Assembly (NCBI GenBank): GCA_051649365.1
Contig: JBOFGY010000170.1
Span: 1 to 61,183, forward strand
Length of the DNA: 61,183 nucleotides
Source of the DNA: CAVTAE01 sp051649365
GTDB taxonomy: Bacteria > Deinococcota > Deinococci > Deinococcales > Trueperaceae
Reading direction: 5' to 3'
The notes beneath the pieces were generated by a model. That model ran no database searches. It was not told the DNA's origin and was given only the letters and a program-made list of their open reading frames with translations. Position numbers and translations under genes: made by a program. Positions 17,203 to 26,798 of this stretch are shown here, in pieces (the stretch's first letter is position 1; the number at the start of each line of letters is the position of its first letter).

Positions 17203-20200
17203 ATGAAAAGACTGATCTACCTCTGCGTCTTGTTATGCACTACTACCTTCGCACAACTCCCTGACAACGTCGCCCGCATTCACTACCAACGCCCTGACGG
17301 AGCCTATGAAGGCTTTACGCTGCACGTCTGGGAAGACACCGCTGACGAAGTGAGCTGGGACAAAGGTTTAGAGATTGCCGGTGAAGACGAGTACGGTGTT
17401 TACTACGATGTCAACTTAAAAGAAAATGCTGCAAAGGTTGGCTTTATCATTCACAAAGGCGAAGAAAAAGACCCAGGTGCAGATATGTTTTTGATGCTCG
17501 AGCAACACGGGCGCGAAGTCTGGATAAAATCGGGTGATGAAACAATCTACACGTCGCCACCTTTAGAACCACCTGCCGAAGGCACCGCGAGGATTCACTA
17601 CTTCCGCCCGGACGGTCTCTATGATGGCTTCGAGTTACACGTCTGGGAAGACGCTGCTGATGCTACCCGTTGGGAAGATGGCTTGGACATTACTGGCACT
17701 ACAGACTACGGCGTTTTCTGGGATGTCAACTTAAAATCTGATGCACAGAAACTTGGCTTTATCCTTCACAAAGGCGAAGAAAAAGACCCAAACGCAGACA
17801 TGTTTTTAGAACCTGCCACGATGGGCAACGAAGTATGGATCCTCTCGGGAAATGAAACAATCTATAGTGAACGACCTGATATTGCCACCGCATCTTCAAG
17901 TGATCTCAGCAAAGCTAAAGCCCACTGGGTTACACCTGATTTGATCCTCTGGGATGTAGGTACAGTCGTGCTTGGCACAACCTTTGCACTGCATGTTTCA
18001 CCCGATGCTAGCCTCGAGCTAACCGATGCTGGCATGTCTGAAGGTGAAACCTTGCCGCTCGAGCTTTACGAAGGCGAGATTCCTGAGCGTGTGCTCTCCA
18101 AGTTTCCGCACTTAGAGGGCTACACCGCGCTCGCCCTCCGTGAAGGTGACGCTGCCGAAGCTAAAGGTTTACTCAAAAATCAACTCGCGGTTTCGATGAC
18201 TACGGGTGATAAAGTCATTGACGCAACTTCACTGCAAGTTCCTGGCGTGCTCGACGAACTCTATGTGGGAGAAACGGTAGAAACCGATGGTGACTTGACC
18301 GCGTATGTCTCAGGTGCTGAGTCTGCAAGTTTGGGTGTAGCTTGGGGAGGTGACGTACCAACCTTGAGCCTGTGGGCTCCCACAGCGCAAAGCGTTAAGC
18401 TCCATCTGTTTGACGATGCAACCAATGAAACTGCTGGAGAGGTGCTCGAGTTAGAAGAAGCTCCTATCACTGGCATTTGGAGCATCCGAGGTGACGCAAC
18501 TTGGAAAAATAAATTTTATCTTTACGAAGTTACAGTGTACGCACCGAGCACAGGGAATATAGAAACCAACATCGTTACCGACCCTTACTCCCTCTCACTT
18601 TCAATGAACAGCACAAAAAGTCAGATTGTGGATTTAGCAGATGCTGACTTAAAACCCGAAGGCTGGGACACCTTGCAAAAACCAGGCATCACACCTGAAG
18701 ACATTACCGTGTACGAACTTCACATGCGTGATTTTAGCGTTAGTGACCCTACTATCCCTGAAGAACAGCGCGGCACCTATCTCGCGTTTACACATCCAGA
18801 TAGCCGAGGCATGAAGCGTTTGCGCTCACTCGCAAACGCTGGGCTCAGTCATTTACATTTGTTACCCACCTTTGATATCGCCACCATTGATGAAGACAAA
18901 ACCACTTGGCAAGATCCAGGTGATTTAACAGAGTTTCCACCTGACTCCAATAAACAACAAGAAGCCATCAACACCATTCGTGATCAGGATGGATTTAACT
19001 GGGGCTACGACCCCTATCATTACAACGTGCCTGAAGGTTCGTATGCCGTAGATGAAAGTAGACGTATTGTCGAGTACCGCCAAATGGTGCAAGGCTTAAA
19101 TGCTATTGGCTTGCGCGTTGTCACGGATGTTGTTTACAACCACACGAACTCGAGTGGGCAAAATGATAAATCTGTTCTCGATAAAATCGTGCCTGGTTAT
19201 TATCACCGCCTCAATGCCGATGGCGCGGTAGAAACGAGCACCTGCTGCCAAAACACTGCCACTGAACACCTCATGATGCAAAAGCTCATGGTGGACTCTG
19301 TGGTGCTCTGGGCAAAGGAATATAAAATTGATGCCTTCCGTTTTGACCTCATGGGTCATCACATGGTGGCTGATATGCAGGCGGTACGTGCTGCTTTGGA
19401 TAAACTGACGTTAAAGGCAGACGGTGTAGACGGCACAGGCATTTACATCTACGGTGAAGGCTGGAATTTTGGTGAAGTTGCTAATAACGCACGTAGCGTA
19501 AATGCCACACAACTCAATCTTGCTGGCACAGGCATCGGTACCTTTAGCGACAGACTCCGCGACGCAGTGCGTGGTGGCGGTCCCTTTGATAGCGGTGCGA
19601 CACTCGTTGGTAATCAAGGTTTTACGAGCGGACTCTTTTACATGCCCAATGAAAAAGCTTCAGGTAGTCTTGACGCGCAACGCGAACGCTTGCTCCTCGC
19701 TGCTGACCAAATCCGTGTAGGGCTCGCTGGCAACTTAGCAGACTATGAATTTATAGATAGAAATGGTGAGAGCGTCAAAGGTAGTGATGTTGATTACAAT
19801 GGTCAACCCACCGGCTACACCCTGGACCCACAAGAACATATTGTTTATATTTCCAAACACGACAACCAAACGTTCTGGGATTTTAACCAATACAAATTAC
19901 CCCAAAACACGGATATGGCCACGCGGGTTCGCGCACACAACGTTGGTATGAGCATCGTGTTGTTGTCGCAGGGTGTGCCATTTTTCCAAGCAGGGGATGA
20001 TCTACTCCGCTCAAAATCCTTTGATAGAAACAGCTACAATTCAGGTGATTGGTTTAACCGTTTAGATTTTAGTTACAAGAGCAATAACTTTGGTGTCGGT
20101 GTGCCGCTGGCAAGTGATAACAAAGAGAACTGGCAATACATGCGCCCATTGCTTGCGAACCCTGCCCTGCAACCTAAACAAAGCGACATTTTGACCGCTG

Positions 20201-20589
20201 CTGAGTTTTTCAAAACCTATTTACAACTGCGTCAAAGTTCAAAACTCTTTAGGCTCGAGACCGCCGAAGACATCCAGCAACGCTTAACCTTTTACAACAC
20301 AGGAGCTGAACAAATCCCCGGTGTTATCGTCATGCGTTTGTCAGATAACATTGAAGGTTTAGACGACCTAGACCCAAACAATGAAGAAATCTTCGTGATG
20401 TTTAATCCTACGAACAAACACCAGACCGTAACGGTAGACGAGCTTGGTGGTCAAAACTTAAGGTTACATCTACATCCATTGCTGCAAGCCTCTTCAGACA
20501 CTGTCGTTAAACGCTCCGCTTTCTACGAGCGCAACAATCAACTTTCTGTACCAGCCTTTACAACAGCTGTGTTTGTAGCTGGCGAGTAG
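17203..20589 (+). CDS. pulA: secreted type I pullulanase with two CBM41 domains
   Basis: A 1128-residue exported debranching enzyme that cleaves alpha-1,6 links of pullulan and starch. A Sec signal (residues 1-18, ending TFAQ) is followed by two similar CBM41/PUD starch-binding domains (about 23-120 and 125-222, both with LHVWEDTAD or LHVWEDAAD and GFIxHKGEEKDP). Next come linker domains and a CBM48-like module (near 385-480, LWAPTAQSVKLHLFD), then a GH13 catalytic domain. VYELHMRDFS, nucleophile Asp715 (DAFRFDLMGH), acid/base Glu752 (YGEGWNFGE) and Asp887 (SKHDNQT) are all present. It stands alone; no operator is evident upstream. Confidence 0.96.
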   Translation: MKRLIYLCVLLCTTTFAQLPDNVARIHYQRPDGAYEGFTLHVWEDTADEVSWDKGLEIAGEDEYGVYYDVNLKENAAKVGFIIHKGEEKDPGADMFLMLEQHGREVWIKSGDETIYTSPPLEPPAEGTARIHYFRPDGLYDGFELHVWEDAADATRWEDGLDITGTTDYGVFWDVNLKSDAQKLGFILHKGEEKDPNADMFLEPATMGNEVWILSGNETIYSERPDIATASSSDLSKAKAHWVTPDLILWDVGTVVLGTTFALHVSPDASLELTDAGMSEGETLPLELYEGEIPERVLSKFPHLEGYTALALREGDAAEAKGLLKNQLAVSMTTGDKVIDATSLQVPGVLDELYVGETVETDGDLTAYVSGAESASLGVAWGGDVPTLSLWAPTAQSVKLHLFDDATNETAGEVLELEEAPITGIWSIRGDATWKNKFYLYEVTVYAPSTGNIETNIVTDPYSLSLSMNSTKSQIVDLADADLKPEGWDTLQKPGITPEDITVYELHMRDFSVSDPTIPEEQRGTYLAFTHPDSRGMKRLRSLANAGLSHLHLLPTFDIATIDEDKTTWQDPGDLTEFPPDSNKQQEAINTIRDQDGFNWGYDPYHYNVPEGSYAVDESRRIVEYRQMVQGLNAIGLRVVTDVVYNHTNSSGQNDKSVLDKIVPGYYHRLNADGAVETSTCCQNTATEHLMMQKLMVDSVVLWAKEYKIDAFRFDLMGHHMVADMQAVRAALDKLTLKADGVDGTGIYIYGEGWNFGEVANNARSVNATQLNLAGTGIGTFSDRLRDAVRGGGPFDSGATLVGNQGFTSGLFYMPNEKASGSLDAQRERLLLAADQIRVGLAGNLADYEFIDRNGESVKGSDVDYNGQPTGYTLDPQEHIVYISKHDNQTFWDFNQYKLPQNTDMATRVRAHNVGMSIVLLSQGVPFFQAGDDLLRSKSFDRNSYNSGDWFNRLDFSYKSNNFGVGVPLASDNKENWQYMRPLLANPALQPKQSDILTAAEFFKTYLQLRQSSKLFRLETAEDIQQRLTFYNTGAEQIPGVIVMRLSDNIEGLDDLDPNNEEIFVMFNPTNKHQTVTVDELGGQNLRLHLHPLLQASSDTVVKRSAFYERNNQLSVPAFTTAVFVAGE

Positions 20590-20595
20590 TGTTTA

Positions 20596-20781
20596 ACCAC
20601 AAAGGCACAAAGAGACTCAACGTCAGAACTTACGGGAGATTCTTCAATCACATGTTGGTTTGCAAGGAACAAGGGGTTACAACGCCCTTATTCTGCTTGG
20701 CGCACCATGTTTGCGTAAGTCCTGAAAGTGTTTAATAAAAAGTTTTGCTATTTCTCTTTTGTGCCTTTGTGTCTTTGTGGT
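20596..20781. repeat. MITE-like element with inverted ends
   Basis: ACCACAAAGGCACAAAGAGA (20596-20615) and the near-inverted copy at 20761-20781 (GTGCCTTTGTGTCTTTGTGG) bound a 186-bp non-coding stretch that fills the gap after the pullulanase gene. Inside lies an imperfect AAGGGG...CCCTT hairpin at about 20669. There is no transposase; such ends suggest a small non-autonomous element. Confidence 0.65.
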
Positions 20782-20795
20782 GATATATTTTAGCA

Positions 20796-21581
20796 ATGAT
20801 AACAATGAGCGAGACGAGTGATGAAGGGCAAGAGTGTTTCAAAATTGAAACGCCACATGGCACATATTTTTATCAGAAAGCCGCAGGAGGATTCTCGAGC
20901 CTGCTTGATAAAGACGGCAACGACTGGCTTAACTTTCACCCCAACCCTAAACCGTCTTATCCTGCTTCAGCAGGTAACGCTTTTCGGGGTATGCCGAATC
21001 TTGTTTTTGGCGGTGAAGAGGACGGTTACGGCCATCCTGGTTTTTCAGGCTGCCGCAGTGAGCATGTTTCTAAAAAGAGTCTCGAGACCTTTAGCCTTTG
21101 TGGACGCTGGGGGTGGCGGTGGGATTTTTTTGATACGCACGCAGAACTCACGATGTTGAAAGTAAACCCAGAACGTAGCTATTGGTTTTTGTACGAAGGC
21201 ACGCTTGGTGGCAAGTATGACGTGCCTCATCAGTTTTGGGGAACAGACAAGGGGCTACGAAGCGATAAGCCCAATTTCTACAAAGAACAATCTGTGTACG
21301 AAAACTGGTCGTGGGTGTACATGGGCAACGAATGTTTAGACCGCGTACTCGTTCTCAAACAAGCCCAGCCGAGCCCCTGCGATATGCTCAGCTTTTTATC
21401 TTGGGATAAGGACAAGCTCGAGTCCAATGATGGCATGATTGTCTTTGGCTTCGGACGCGACAAAACCAGCCCGAGACTGCAAGGACTCCGAACGTTTTAT
21501 GTAAGCCTTGTAGATAAAAATGTAAAAGCCTCTGATACCCATGCATTTTTGGCGGGGTGGCTCGAACAGCACACACGTTAA
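20796..21581 (+). CDS. conserved hypothetical protein, 261 aa
   Basis: I do not recognise a domain. The product has no signal peptide, is rich in aromatic residues (RWGWRWDFFDTH, NWSWVYMGNE) and alternates short beta-like strands, which recalls carbohydrate-binding beta-sandwich folds. It follows the pullulanase gene on the same strand, so a link to carbohydrate metabolism is possible but unproven. The start is uncertain: ATG codons at 20796 and 20805 are both possible. Confidence 0.6.
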   Translation: MITMSETSDEGQECFKIETPHGTYFYQKAAGGFSSLLDKDGNDWLNFHPNPKPSYPASAGNAFRGMPNLVFGGEEDGYGHPGFSGCRSEHVSKKSLETFSLCGRWGWRWDFFDTHAELTMLKVNPERSYWFLYEGTLGGKYDVPHQFWGTDKGLRSDKPNFYKEQSVYENWSWVYMGNECLDRVLVLKQAQPSPCDMLSFLSWDKDKLESNDGMIVFGFGRDKTSPRLQGLRTFYVSLVDKNVKASDTHAFLAGWLEQHTR

Positions 21582-21591
21582 CTAACAGATG

Positions 21592-21659
21592 TCCACAAAT
21601 TACGCTGATGAAGCAAATATCAAAAACTCTAAATCCATGTAATCTGCGTAATCTGTGGA
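21592..21659. repeat. intergenic palindrome
   Basis: TCCACAAATTACGC (21592-21605) pairs with GCGTAATCTGTGGA (21646-21659) with one mismatch. It comes just after the unknown 261-aa gene and could act as a transcript end or be a small repeat element. Confidence 0.65.
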
Positions 21660-21679
21660 TAAAGAACCTTTCAGGGTTT

Positions 21680-21708
21680 TTGCGCTTTTGGGATTTTACT
21701 GCTATACT
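21680..21708 (+). promoter_or_regulatory. promoter of small RNA/metG leader
   Basis: TTGCGC (21680-21685) and TATACT (21703-21708) are spaced by 17 bases. Transcription would start near 21715 and reach a strong terminator about 95 bases on. Confidence 0.6.
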
Positions 21709-21714
21709 CCTTGC

Positions 21715-21812
21715 TATATGGTATGGCGAATGATGCAATTTAGCCCTGGACTCGGATAGTTAAAAACTAACCGTCACAGGGTGCTGGCAAGTTACAGCAC
21801 CCTTATTTTTTT
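21715..21812 (+). ncRNA. putative small RNA or transcription attenuator upstream of metG
   Basis: About 98 bases bounded by a promoter and an intrinsic terminator. CCCTG (21744-21748) can pair with CAGGG (21777-21781), enclosing a hairpin CGG-A-TAGTT / AACTA-A-CCG (21753-21773) with an AAA loop. The GGG of that closing stem (21779-21781) is also the first part of the terminator stem GGGTGCTG / CAGCACCC (21779-21802), so the two folds exclude each other, as in riboswitches and attenuators. It matches no riboswitch class I know. The controlled gene would be metG, which begins 150 bases on. Confidence 0.5.
21779..21812 (+). terminator. intrinsic terminator
   Basis: GGGTGCTG and CAGCACCC form an 8-bp stem around an 8-base loop, followed by TTATTTTTTT. 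This is the most typical rho-independent terminator in the window. Confidence 0.88.
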
Positions 21813-21879
21813 GCCGTTAGGAGATAGGATGCACCTCGAGCGAATGCGTAAAGCTAACTATTGAAACATCAACTTTTTT

Positions 21880-21940
21880 AGGGTGTGGGTTGTAAGAAGT
21901 AGGTTGTAGATATTTCCCCACTTCCTACAACCCACACCCC
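21880..21940. repeat. 14-bp inverted repeat before metG
   Basis: GGGTGTGGGTTGTA (about 21880-21893) has a perfect inverted partner TACAACCCACACCC (about 21926-21939), with a further GAAGT/ACTTC pairing inside. The hairpin lies in the metG leader between the terminator and the ribosome site CGGAGGAAA. Confidence 0.7.
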
Positions 21941-21963
21941 TCAATCATCTCGGAGGAAACCCC

Positions 21964-23877
21964 ATGAGCAATGAACCAAATCTTAAACCTGAAACCTTCT
22001 ACGCAACTACACCTATTTTTTATGTCAATGCTGAACCGCACATTGGTCATGCCTACACGACCACGCTTGTTGATGTCGTGACGCGATTCCACCGTTTGAA
22101 AGGTGATGACACCTTTTTCTTAACCGGTACAGACGAGCACGGTGAACGCATTTATCAAGTTGCGAAAGCTGCGGGTAAAACACCCGAGGAATATACGGAT
22201 ATAATTGCCGCAAAGTTTCGCAGTGTTTGGGACAGTATTGGTATTCACTACGATGATTTTATTCGCACAACCGAAGAGCGACACAAAAAAGTCGTCCTCG
22301 AGCTTCTACAAAAATCCTACGATAACGGCGATATTATCTTTGGTGAATATGGCGGTTTGTACTGTACAGGCTGCGAGCGTTACTATACCGATAAAGAACT
22401 CCTAGACGGCAAATGCCCACAGCACGACATTAAACTCGAGTACCGCAGCGAAGAAAATTATTTTTTGCGGATGGAAAAATACCGGCCTTGGCTGCGTGAG
22501 TACATCGAGGAAAATCCCGACTTCATAAGGCCCGAACGCTACGCGAATGAAGCTTTAGGAATTTTGCGTGAACCCATCGGTGACCTTTCCATTAGCCGTC
22601 CCAAAAACCGTGTACCTTGGGGCATTCCGCTGCCTTGGGATGACAACCATGTCACCTATGTTTGGTTTGACGCGCTCACAAATTACTACTCGGCTCTCGA
22701 GAGCAAAAACTTAGTGCAGCGTTATTGGCCTCACGTCAATCATTTTATTGCGAAGGACATTTTGAAACCGCACGGCATCTTTTGGCCTATTATGCTCAAA
22801 TCGGCGGGGCTGCCTATTTACCAACATCTCAATGTTCACGGCTACTGGCTCACTGACCAAGGTAAAATGAGCAAATCTAAAGGTAATGTCATTCGTCCAC
22901 TCGACTTAAAAGACAAATACGGCAATGATGCCTTTCGTTATTTTTTGTTGCGTGATATGAGTTTTGGGCTGGACGCAACCTTTAGCGAAGTCGGTATGGC
23001 TGAGCGTATCAACGCAGATTTAGCCAATGACTTGGGCAATCTCCTTAACCGCACGCTCGGCATGATTGGACGTTATACGGACGGGAAACTCCCAATATTA
23101 GGAAAACTCGAGCCCATAGATGAAGACCTTAAAAACGCTTTCGTATCTTTACCAGACAAAGTGACAACGTTCTTTAATAACCTACAGTTTGACCGCGCCA
23201 TTGAAAGTGTTTTAGAAGCTGTGCGTAAAGCCAACAAATACATTGCCGATACACAACCCTGGCAGCTTTTTAAAGACAGTAATACGGAAAGAGTGAATAC
23301 AGTCTTAGCATGTTGTGTTGAAGCTTTGCGTTGTGCGAGTATTTTACTCGAGCCCATCACTCCCGAAAAGTCCAAAGAGTTGCGTCGTCAGCTTGGTTTA
23401 GCGAATGAAGTCAAACTTTCGGATGCAGCCCAGTGGGGTCTCTCCCCTGCTAGCACACAAACAAGCGTGGGTGAACCCTTGTTTCCACGTATAGATATGG
23501 AGGCACTGAACGCAACGATGGAAGAACCTCAAGAAACCTTAGAACACAAACCAGAAATTACCCTTGATGACTTTGCCAAGCTCGAGCTTCGGGTTGGAAA
23601 AATCTTGCACTGCGAACAACATCCAAAAGCCGACAAACTCTTAGTGTTAAAAGTCAAAGTAGGGCCTGAAGAGCGTACGATTGTTTCGGGGATTCGCCAG
23701 TGGTACAAACCTGAAGAACTTGTAGGTACAAAAGTGATTATCGTCGCCAACTTAAAACCCGTGAAGTTGCGCGGCATCGAATCGCAAGGGATGATTTTAT
23801 CGGCGGAAGATAAAGATGGGAACCTTAGCGTGAGCGGGTTGCACCGAGATATTGCTGATGGCAGTGAGGTTAGATAA
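21964..23877 (+). CDS. metG: methionyl-tRNA synthetase
   Basis: A 637-residue class I synthetase that charges tRNA-Met. HIGH is at residues 26-29 and KMSKS at 301-305. A zinc knuckle C-T-G-C...C-P-Q-H lies near 140-160, and an anticodon-binding domain follows. The C-terminal hundred residues form the EMAP/Trbp111-like tRNA-binding and dimerisation domain (DFAKLELRVGKIL ... VSGIRQWY ... NLKPVKLRGIESQGMILSA). The start follows GGAGGAAACCCC. Length is standard. The next gene starts two bases before the stop. Confidence 0.98.
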   Translation: MSNEPNLKPETFYATTPIFYVNAEPHIGHAYTTTLVDVVTRFHRLKGDDTFFLTGTDEHGERIYQVAKAAGKTPEEYTDIIAAKFRSVWDSIGIHYDDFIRTTEERHKKVVLELLQKSYDNGDIIFGEYGGLYCTGCERYYTDKELLDGKCPQHDIKLEYRSEENYFLRMEKYRPWLREYIEENPDFIRPERYANEALGILREPIGDLSISRPKNRVPWGIPLPWDDNHVTYVWFDALTNYYSALESKNLVQRYWPHVNHFIAKDILKPHGIFWPIMLKSAGLPIYQHLNVHGYWLTDQGKMSKSKGNVIRPLDLKDKYGNDAFRYFLLRDMSFGLDATFSEVGMAERINADLANDLGNLLNRTLGMIGRYTDGKLPILGKLEPIDEDLKNAFVSLPDKVTTFFNNLQFDRAIESVLEAVRKANKYIADTQPWQLFKDSNTERVNTVLACCVEALRCASILLEPITPEKSKELRRQLGLANEVKLSDAAQWGLSPASTQTSVGEPLFPRIDMEALNATMEEPQETLEHKPEITLDDFAKLELRVGKILHCEQHPKADKLLVLKVKVGPEERTIVSGIRQWYKPEELVGTKVIIVANLKPVKLRGIESQGMILSAEDKDGNLSVSGLHRDIADGSEVR

Positions 23878-24224
23878 TGCAACAACTTCACTGCGTTAGA
23901 ATTAAACTAAAACCAAACTCGTTAGACAGAGTACGCGAATGGGCTGCTGAAATAACACGCCGCAAAGAGGAAGCATTGGAGACATTACGTGACGAAAGTA
24001 TTTTTCTCGAGTCTTTCTTTCTAGAAAAAGCGAGCGATGGTGATTACCTCATCGGCTATATTCGCGCAGAGAGCCTCGAGCAATCTCGAGAGGCCGTTAA
24101 AAAATCTACCCACGCCCTTGATGATTACCATCAAGAATTCAAGAAAGCGTGTTGGGAATCTGGGGAAAAGCTCGAGGTTTTAGTTGACCTTGACCGAGTA
24201 GATGAATGGGCAGCGTTGCGTTAA
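23877..24224 (+). CDS. DUF6176 family protein
   Basis: A 115-residue soluble protein with the DUF6176 pattern: RIKLKPNSLDRVREWAAEI at the start, ESFFLEKASDGDYLIGYI and DLDRVDEWAAL near the end. It looks like a ferredoxin-fold alpha-beta protein related to dimeric monooxygenase-like domains. Function unknown. It overlaps the metG stop, so it is co-translated. Confidence 0.75.
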   Translation: MQQLHCVRIKLKPNSLDRVREWAAEITRRKEEALETLRDESIFLESFFLEKASDGDYLIGYIRAESLEQSREAVKKSTHALDDYHQEFKKACWESGEKLEVLVDLDRVDEWAALR

Positions 24225-24314
24225 ACTATGCCTTGTATTTATCAATAATAAACACTTTATAGGGATGCGGGTTGTAAGCAAGCGAAGCTACGGCCGTGCG
24301 TCCCTACAAAGTGC

Positions 24315-24839
24315 TTACCAATTCTTACGTTTTCTAAGCTCTGTTATGTGTGCAATATGATGATTGCCATGCCACGCATAAAGACCTATAGCTTCTTTCA
24401 ACAGCCATTGTTTTCGTGATTCAGGATTAACATAGGTTCTTTCAAAATCCACATCGGTCATGTGTTGCAGAAGTTTCGTCCAACGCTCGTGAATGGCCTC
24501 GAATAACTTTAAGGACATCTCGAGGGGCAAAGTTGAGTCGGGCAATTTTGCCCATTCATGCTCGAGATAGGGTTTTATCGTCGGATTGTTTTCCGTGAGT
24601 GCCAACTTAAAACGAACATACCCATTCATATGGCTATCTGGCACGTGATGCACGACTTGGCGCAGAGTCCAACCACCATTACGGTAAGGTGTATCGAGTT
24701 GTGCATCACTAAGTCCAGCAACAGCGTCACGAAGCTTAGCAGGTTGTGCAGCAATTTCGCTTATCCATTTCTCGCGTTGCACTGCGTCAATAGCACCCTC
24801 AAGCGTAAACGTACCTATGGGATAGCGTGGGTCGTTCAT
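24315..24839 (-). CDS. DinB/YfiT-family putative metal-dependent hydrolase (BstA-like), copy 1
   Basis: A 174-residue four-helix-bundle protein of the YfiT/BstA branch of the DinB superfamily. Bacillus relatives were reported as bacillithiol S-transferases. Metal-ligand histidines are visible in RQVVHHVPDSHMN (near 64-72) and AWHGNHHIAHI (near 156-166). The opening RYPIGTF and DTPYRNGGWTLRQ are diagnostic. A clear paralogue lies at 55131-55655. Thiol cofactor use in this organism is not shown by the window. Confidence 0.88.
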   Translation of the reverse strand: MNDPRYPIGTFTLEGAIDAVQREKWISEIAAQPAKLRDAVAGLSDAQLDTPYRNGGWTLRQVVHHVPDSHMNGYVRFKLALTENNPTIKPYLEHEWAKLPDSTLPLEMSLKLFEAIHERWTKLLQHMTDVDFERTYVNPESRKQWLLKEAIGLYAWHGNHHIAHITELRKRKNW

Positions 24840-24878
24840 AGGATGGAGCCTAACACAAAGGTACTGTAAGATACAACT

Positions 24879-25864
24879 ATGACCTTTGACGATAAACTTC
24901 AGCAGCTAGCCGAGGTTGGCATTAAAATAGGGCTCAATTTACAAGAGGCACAAGACCTTGTGTTGTCTGCCAATATCGAACATACGCTCTTAGTTCGCAA
25001 ACTCGTCGCCGAAGCTTACAAAGTGGGTGCAAAAACTGTCGTGGTGCGCTACAACGATGATGAAGACGCACTCTCTTTTTGCCGCTACACTTCATCTCTA
25101 GCCCTCGAGTCCACCCCACAACAGAGGCAGCCGTCAGTAAATTGTGGAATGCTATTTTTGAAATCTCGAGAATTGGCACGGCTGACCCCATTACAGCTTG
25201 GCAACAACACTTAGACACGCTCGAGGCCAAAGTAAAACTTCTCAACGAAAAACGTTACGGGGCGTTGCATTTTCGTGGCCCTGGCACCGGCCTTCAAATC
25301 GGGCTCGCACGAGGACACCGATGGGTCGGTGGTCGTGGCAATCCCCAGAACGGTGTCACTTGTATTCCCAATATTCCCACCGAAGAAGTCTTTACGATGC
25401 CAGATGCAAACCGCGTCACAGGACACGTAAGCAGTACGAAACCTTTAAGCGTTTACGGTAATGAGGACATTCATGTTCGCTTTGAAGGTGGCATGGTTGT
25501 CGAAGCAGAAGCCAAAAAAGGTCAGGACATTTTGGAGAAATTACTCAAGACTGACGCAGGTGCAAAACGTTTAGGTGAAGTCGCCCTCGTCCCCCACACC
25601 TCACCGATTGCTCAAACAGGTCTACTCTTTTTCGATACGCTCTTTGACGAAAATGCAGCCAGTCATATCGCGCTTGGTAAGTGCTACAGCGAAAATCTCG
25701 AGGGCTACGAAACACTCAGCGATGCCGAATGAAAAACGCTAGGCGCAAACGACAGCCTCATTCATACCGACTGGATGATTGGTGCAGAGCACGTAGACGT
25801 TGACGGCATTACGAGTAATGGTAGCAGTGAACCTATCATGCGTTCAGGGGAATGGGTGTTGTAA
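24879..25864 (+). pseudogene. M29-family aminopeptidase, broken
   Basis: The N-terminal 70 or so codons (from 24879) follow M29/AmpS aminopeptidases. The frame then shifts near 25095, where about 75-80 expected residues are missing. The second part (from about 25095) carries metal-binding landmarks LHFRGPGTGLQIGL, PNIPTEEVFTMP, EVALVPHTSPI and LFFDTLFDENAASHIALG. An in-frame TGA interrupts at 25730-25732, after which the family C-terminus (ANDSLIHTDWMIG, DVDGITSNGS) runs on to 25864. A deletion with frameshift plus a nonsense codon make this non-functional. Confidence 0.85.
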
Positions 25865-25931
25865 TTCTCTCGTCATCAGAATGCAAAAATCAAAGTTTAA
25901 CCACCAAGACAAAAAATAATGGAACTAAGAC

Positions 25932-26798
25932 TCACTCAAAGATAATCGTTTTATTCCCGTAAGCAATCACGCGGTCTTCAATATGCGCTGCAACAGCTCT
26001 CGCTAGCACCGCCCGCTCAATCTCACGCCCGACGGTTACTAAATCTTGTACGCTGTCACGGTGTGAAACGCGCCGCACGTCTTGTTCGATGATGGGGCCT
26101 TGATCGAGTTCTTCCGTGACATAGTGTGCGGTTGCACCAATCAGTTTCACACCACGTTCGTAAGCATGTTTGTAAGGATTCGCACCAACAAACGCGGGTA
26201 AAAATGAATGGTGAATATTGATAACTTGCGACGGATAATGTCGCAAGAACTCCCCTGATAGAATTTGCATGTAGCGTGCTAAAACGATGACATCCACGTT
26301 GCCTGAAAGCAGCTCGAGCGTTTTCTGCTCCTGTGCTTCTTTCGTTTCTTTGGTAATGGGCATGAAGTGGTAACTCAGCCCAAATCCTTCTACAACACTT
26401 CTTAAATCTTCGTGGTTAGAAAGAACAAAAGGAATCTCAGCCTCTAACTCGCCACTGCGCCACCGCCAGAGAAGCTCGAGCAAGCAGTGGTCATATTTTG
26501 AGACCATAATGGCCATGCGTTTCTTTTGGTCACCGTAGGACACGCTCCAGGTCATAGCAAACTTACTCGCCACCACGTCTTGAAAGGCTTTTTCAAATTG
26601 GGGCCGAGTTACATCCAAGCCCTCTAAAAAAAACACCATCCGCATAAAAAACGTGCCACCCGTCGGGTCGGAAGAGTGCTGCTGGGACTCGAGGATATTG
26701 GCCCCGTGAGCGTACAAAAACTGTGAAACCGCCGCCACAATGCCAGGGCGGTCTTGGCAAGAAATAAGTAAGCGGGCTGTGTTATTAGGATAAGACAT
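25932..26798 (-). CDS. purU: formyltetrahydrofolate deformylase
   Basis: A 288-residue hydrolase that releases formate from 10-formyltetrahydrofolate and balances one-carbon pools. The N-terminal ACT domain starts ARLLISCQDRPGIVAAVSQFL. The formyltransferase-fold domain has VINIHHSFLPAFVGANPYKHAYERGVKLIGATAHYV with the catalytic Asn-His pair and the Asp in EELDQGPII. The start at 26798 fits the usual length of about 280; an ATG 90 bases earlier adds a non-homologous leader. There is no clear ribosome site at either. Confidence 0.95.
   Translation of the reverse strand: MSYPNNTARLLISCQDRPGIVAAVSQFLYAHGANILESQQHSSDPTGGTFFMRMVFFLEGLDVTRPQFEKAFQDVVASKFAMTWSVSYGDQKKRMAIMVSKYDHCLLELLWRWRSGELEAEIPFVLSNHEDLRSVVEGFGLSYHFMPITKETKEAQEQKTLELLSGNVDVIVLARYMQILSGEFLRHYPSQVINIHHSFLPAFVGANPYKHAYERGVKLIGATAHYVTEELDQGPIIEQDVRRVSHRDSVQDLVTVGREIERAVLARAVAAHIEDRVIAYGNKTIIFE

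Noticed and set aside
21715..21812. The small RNA upstream of metG as SRP (4.5S) or 6S RNA.
   Set aside because: It lacks the GGAA/GNRA apical motif and conserved internal loops of SRP RNA, and it is too short for 6S RNA.
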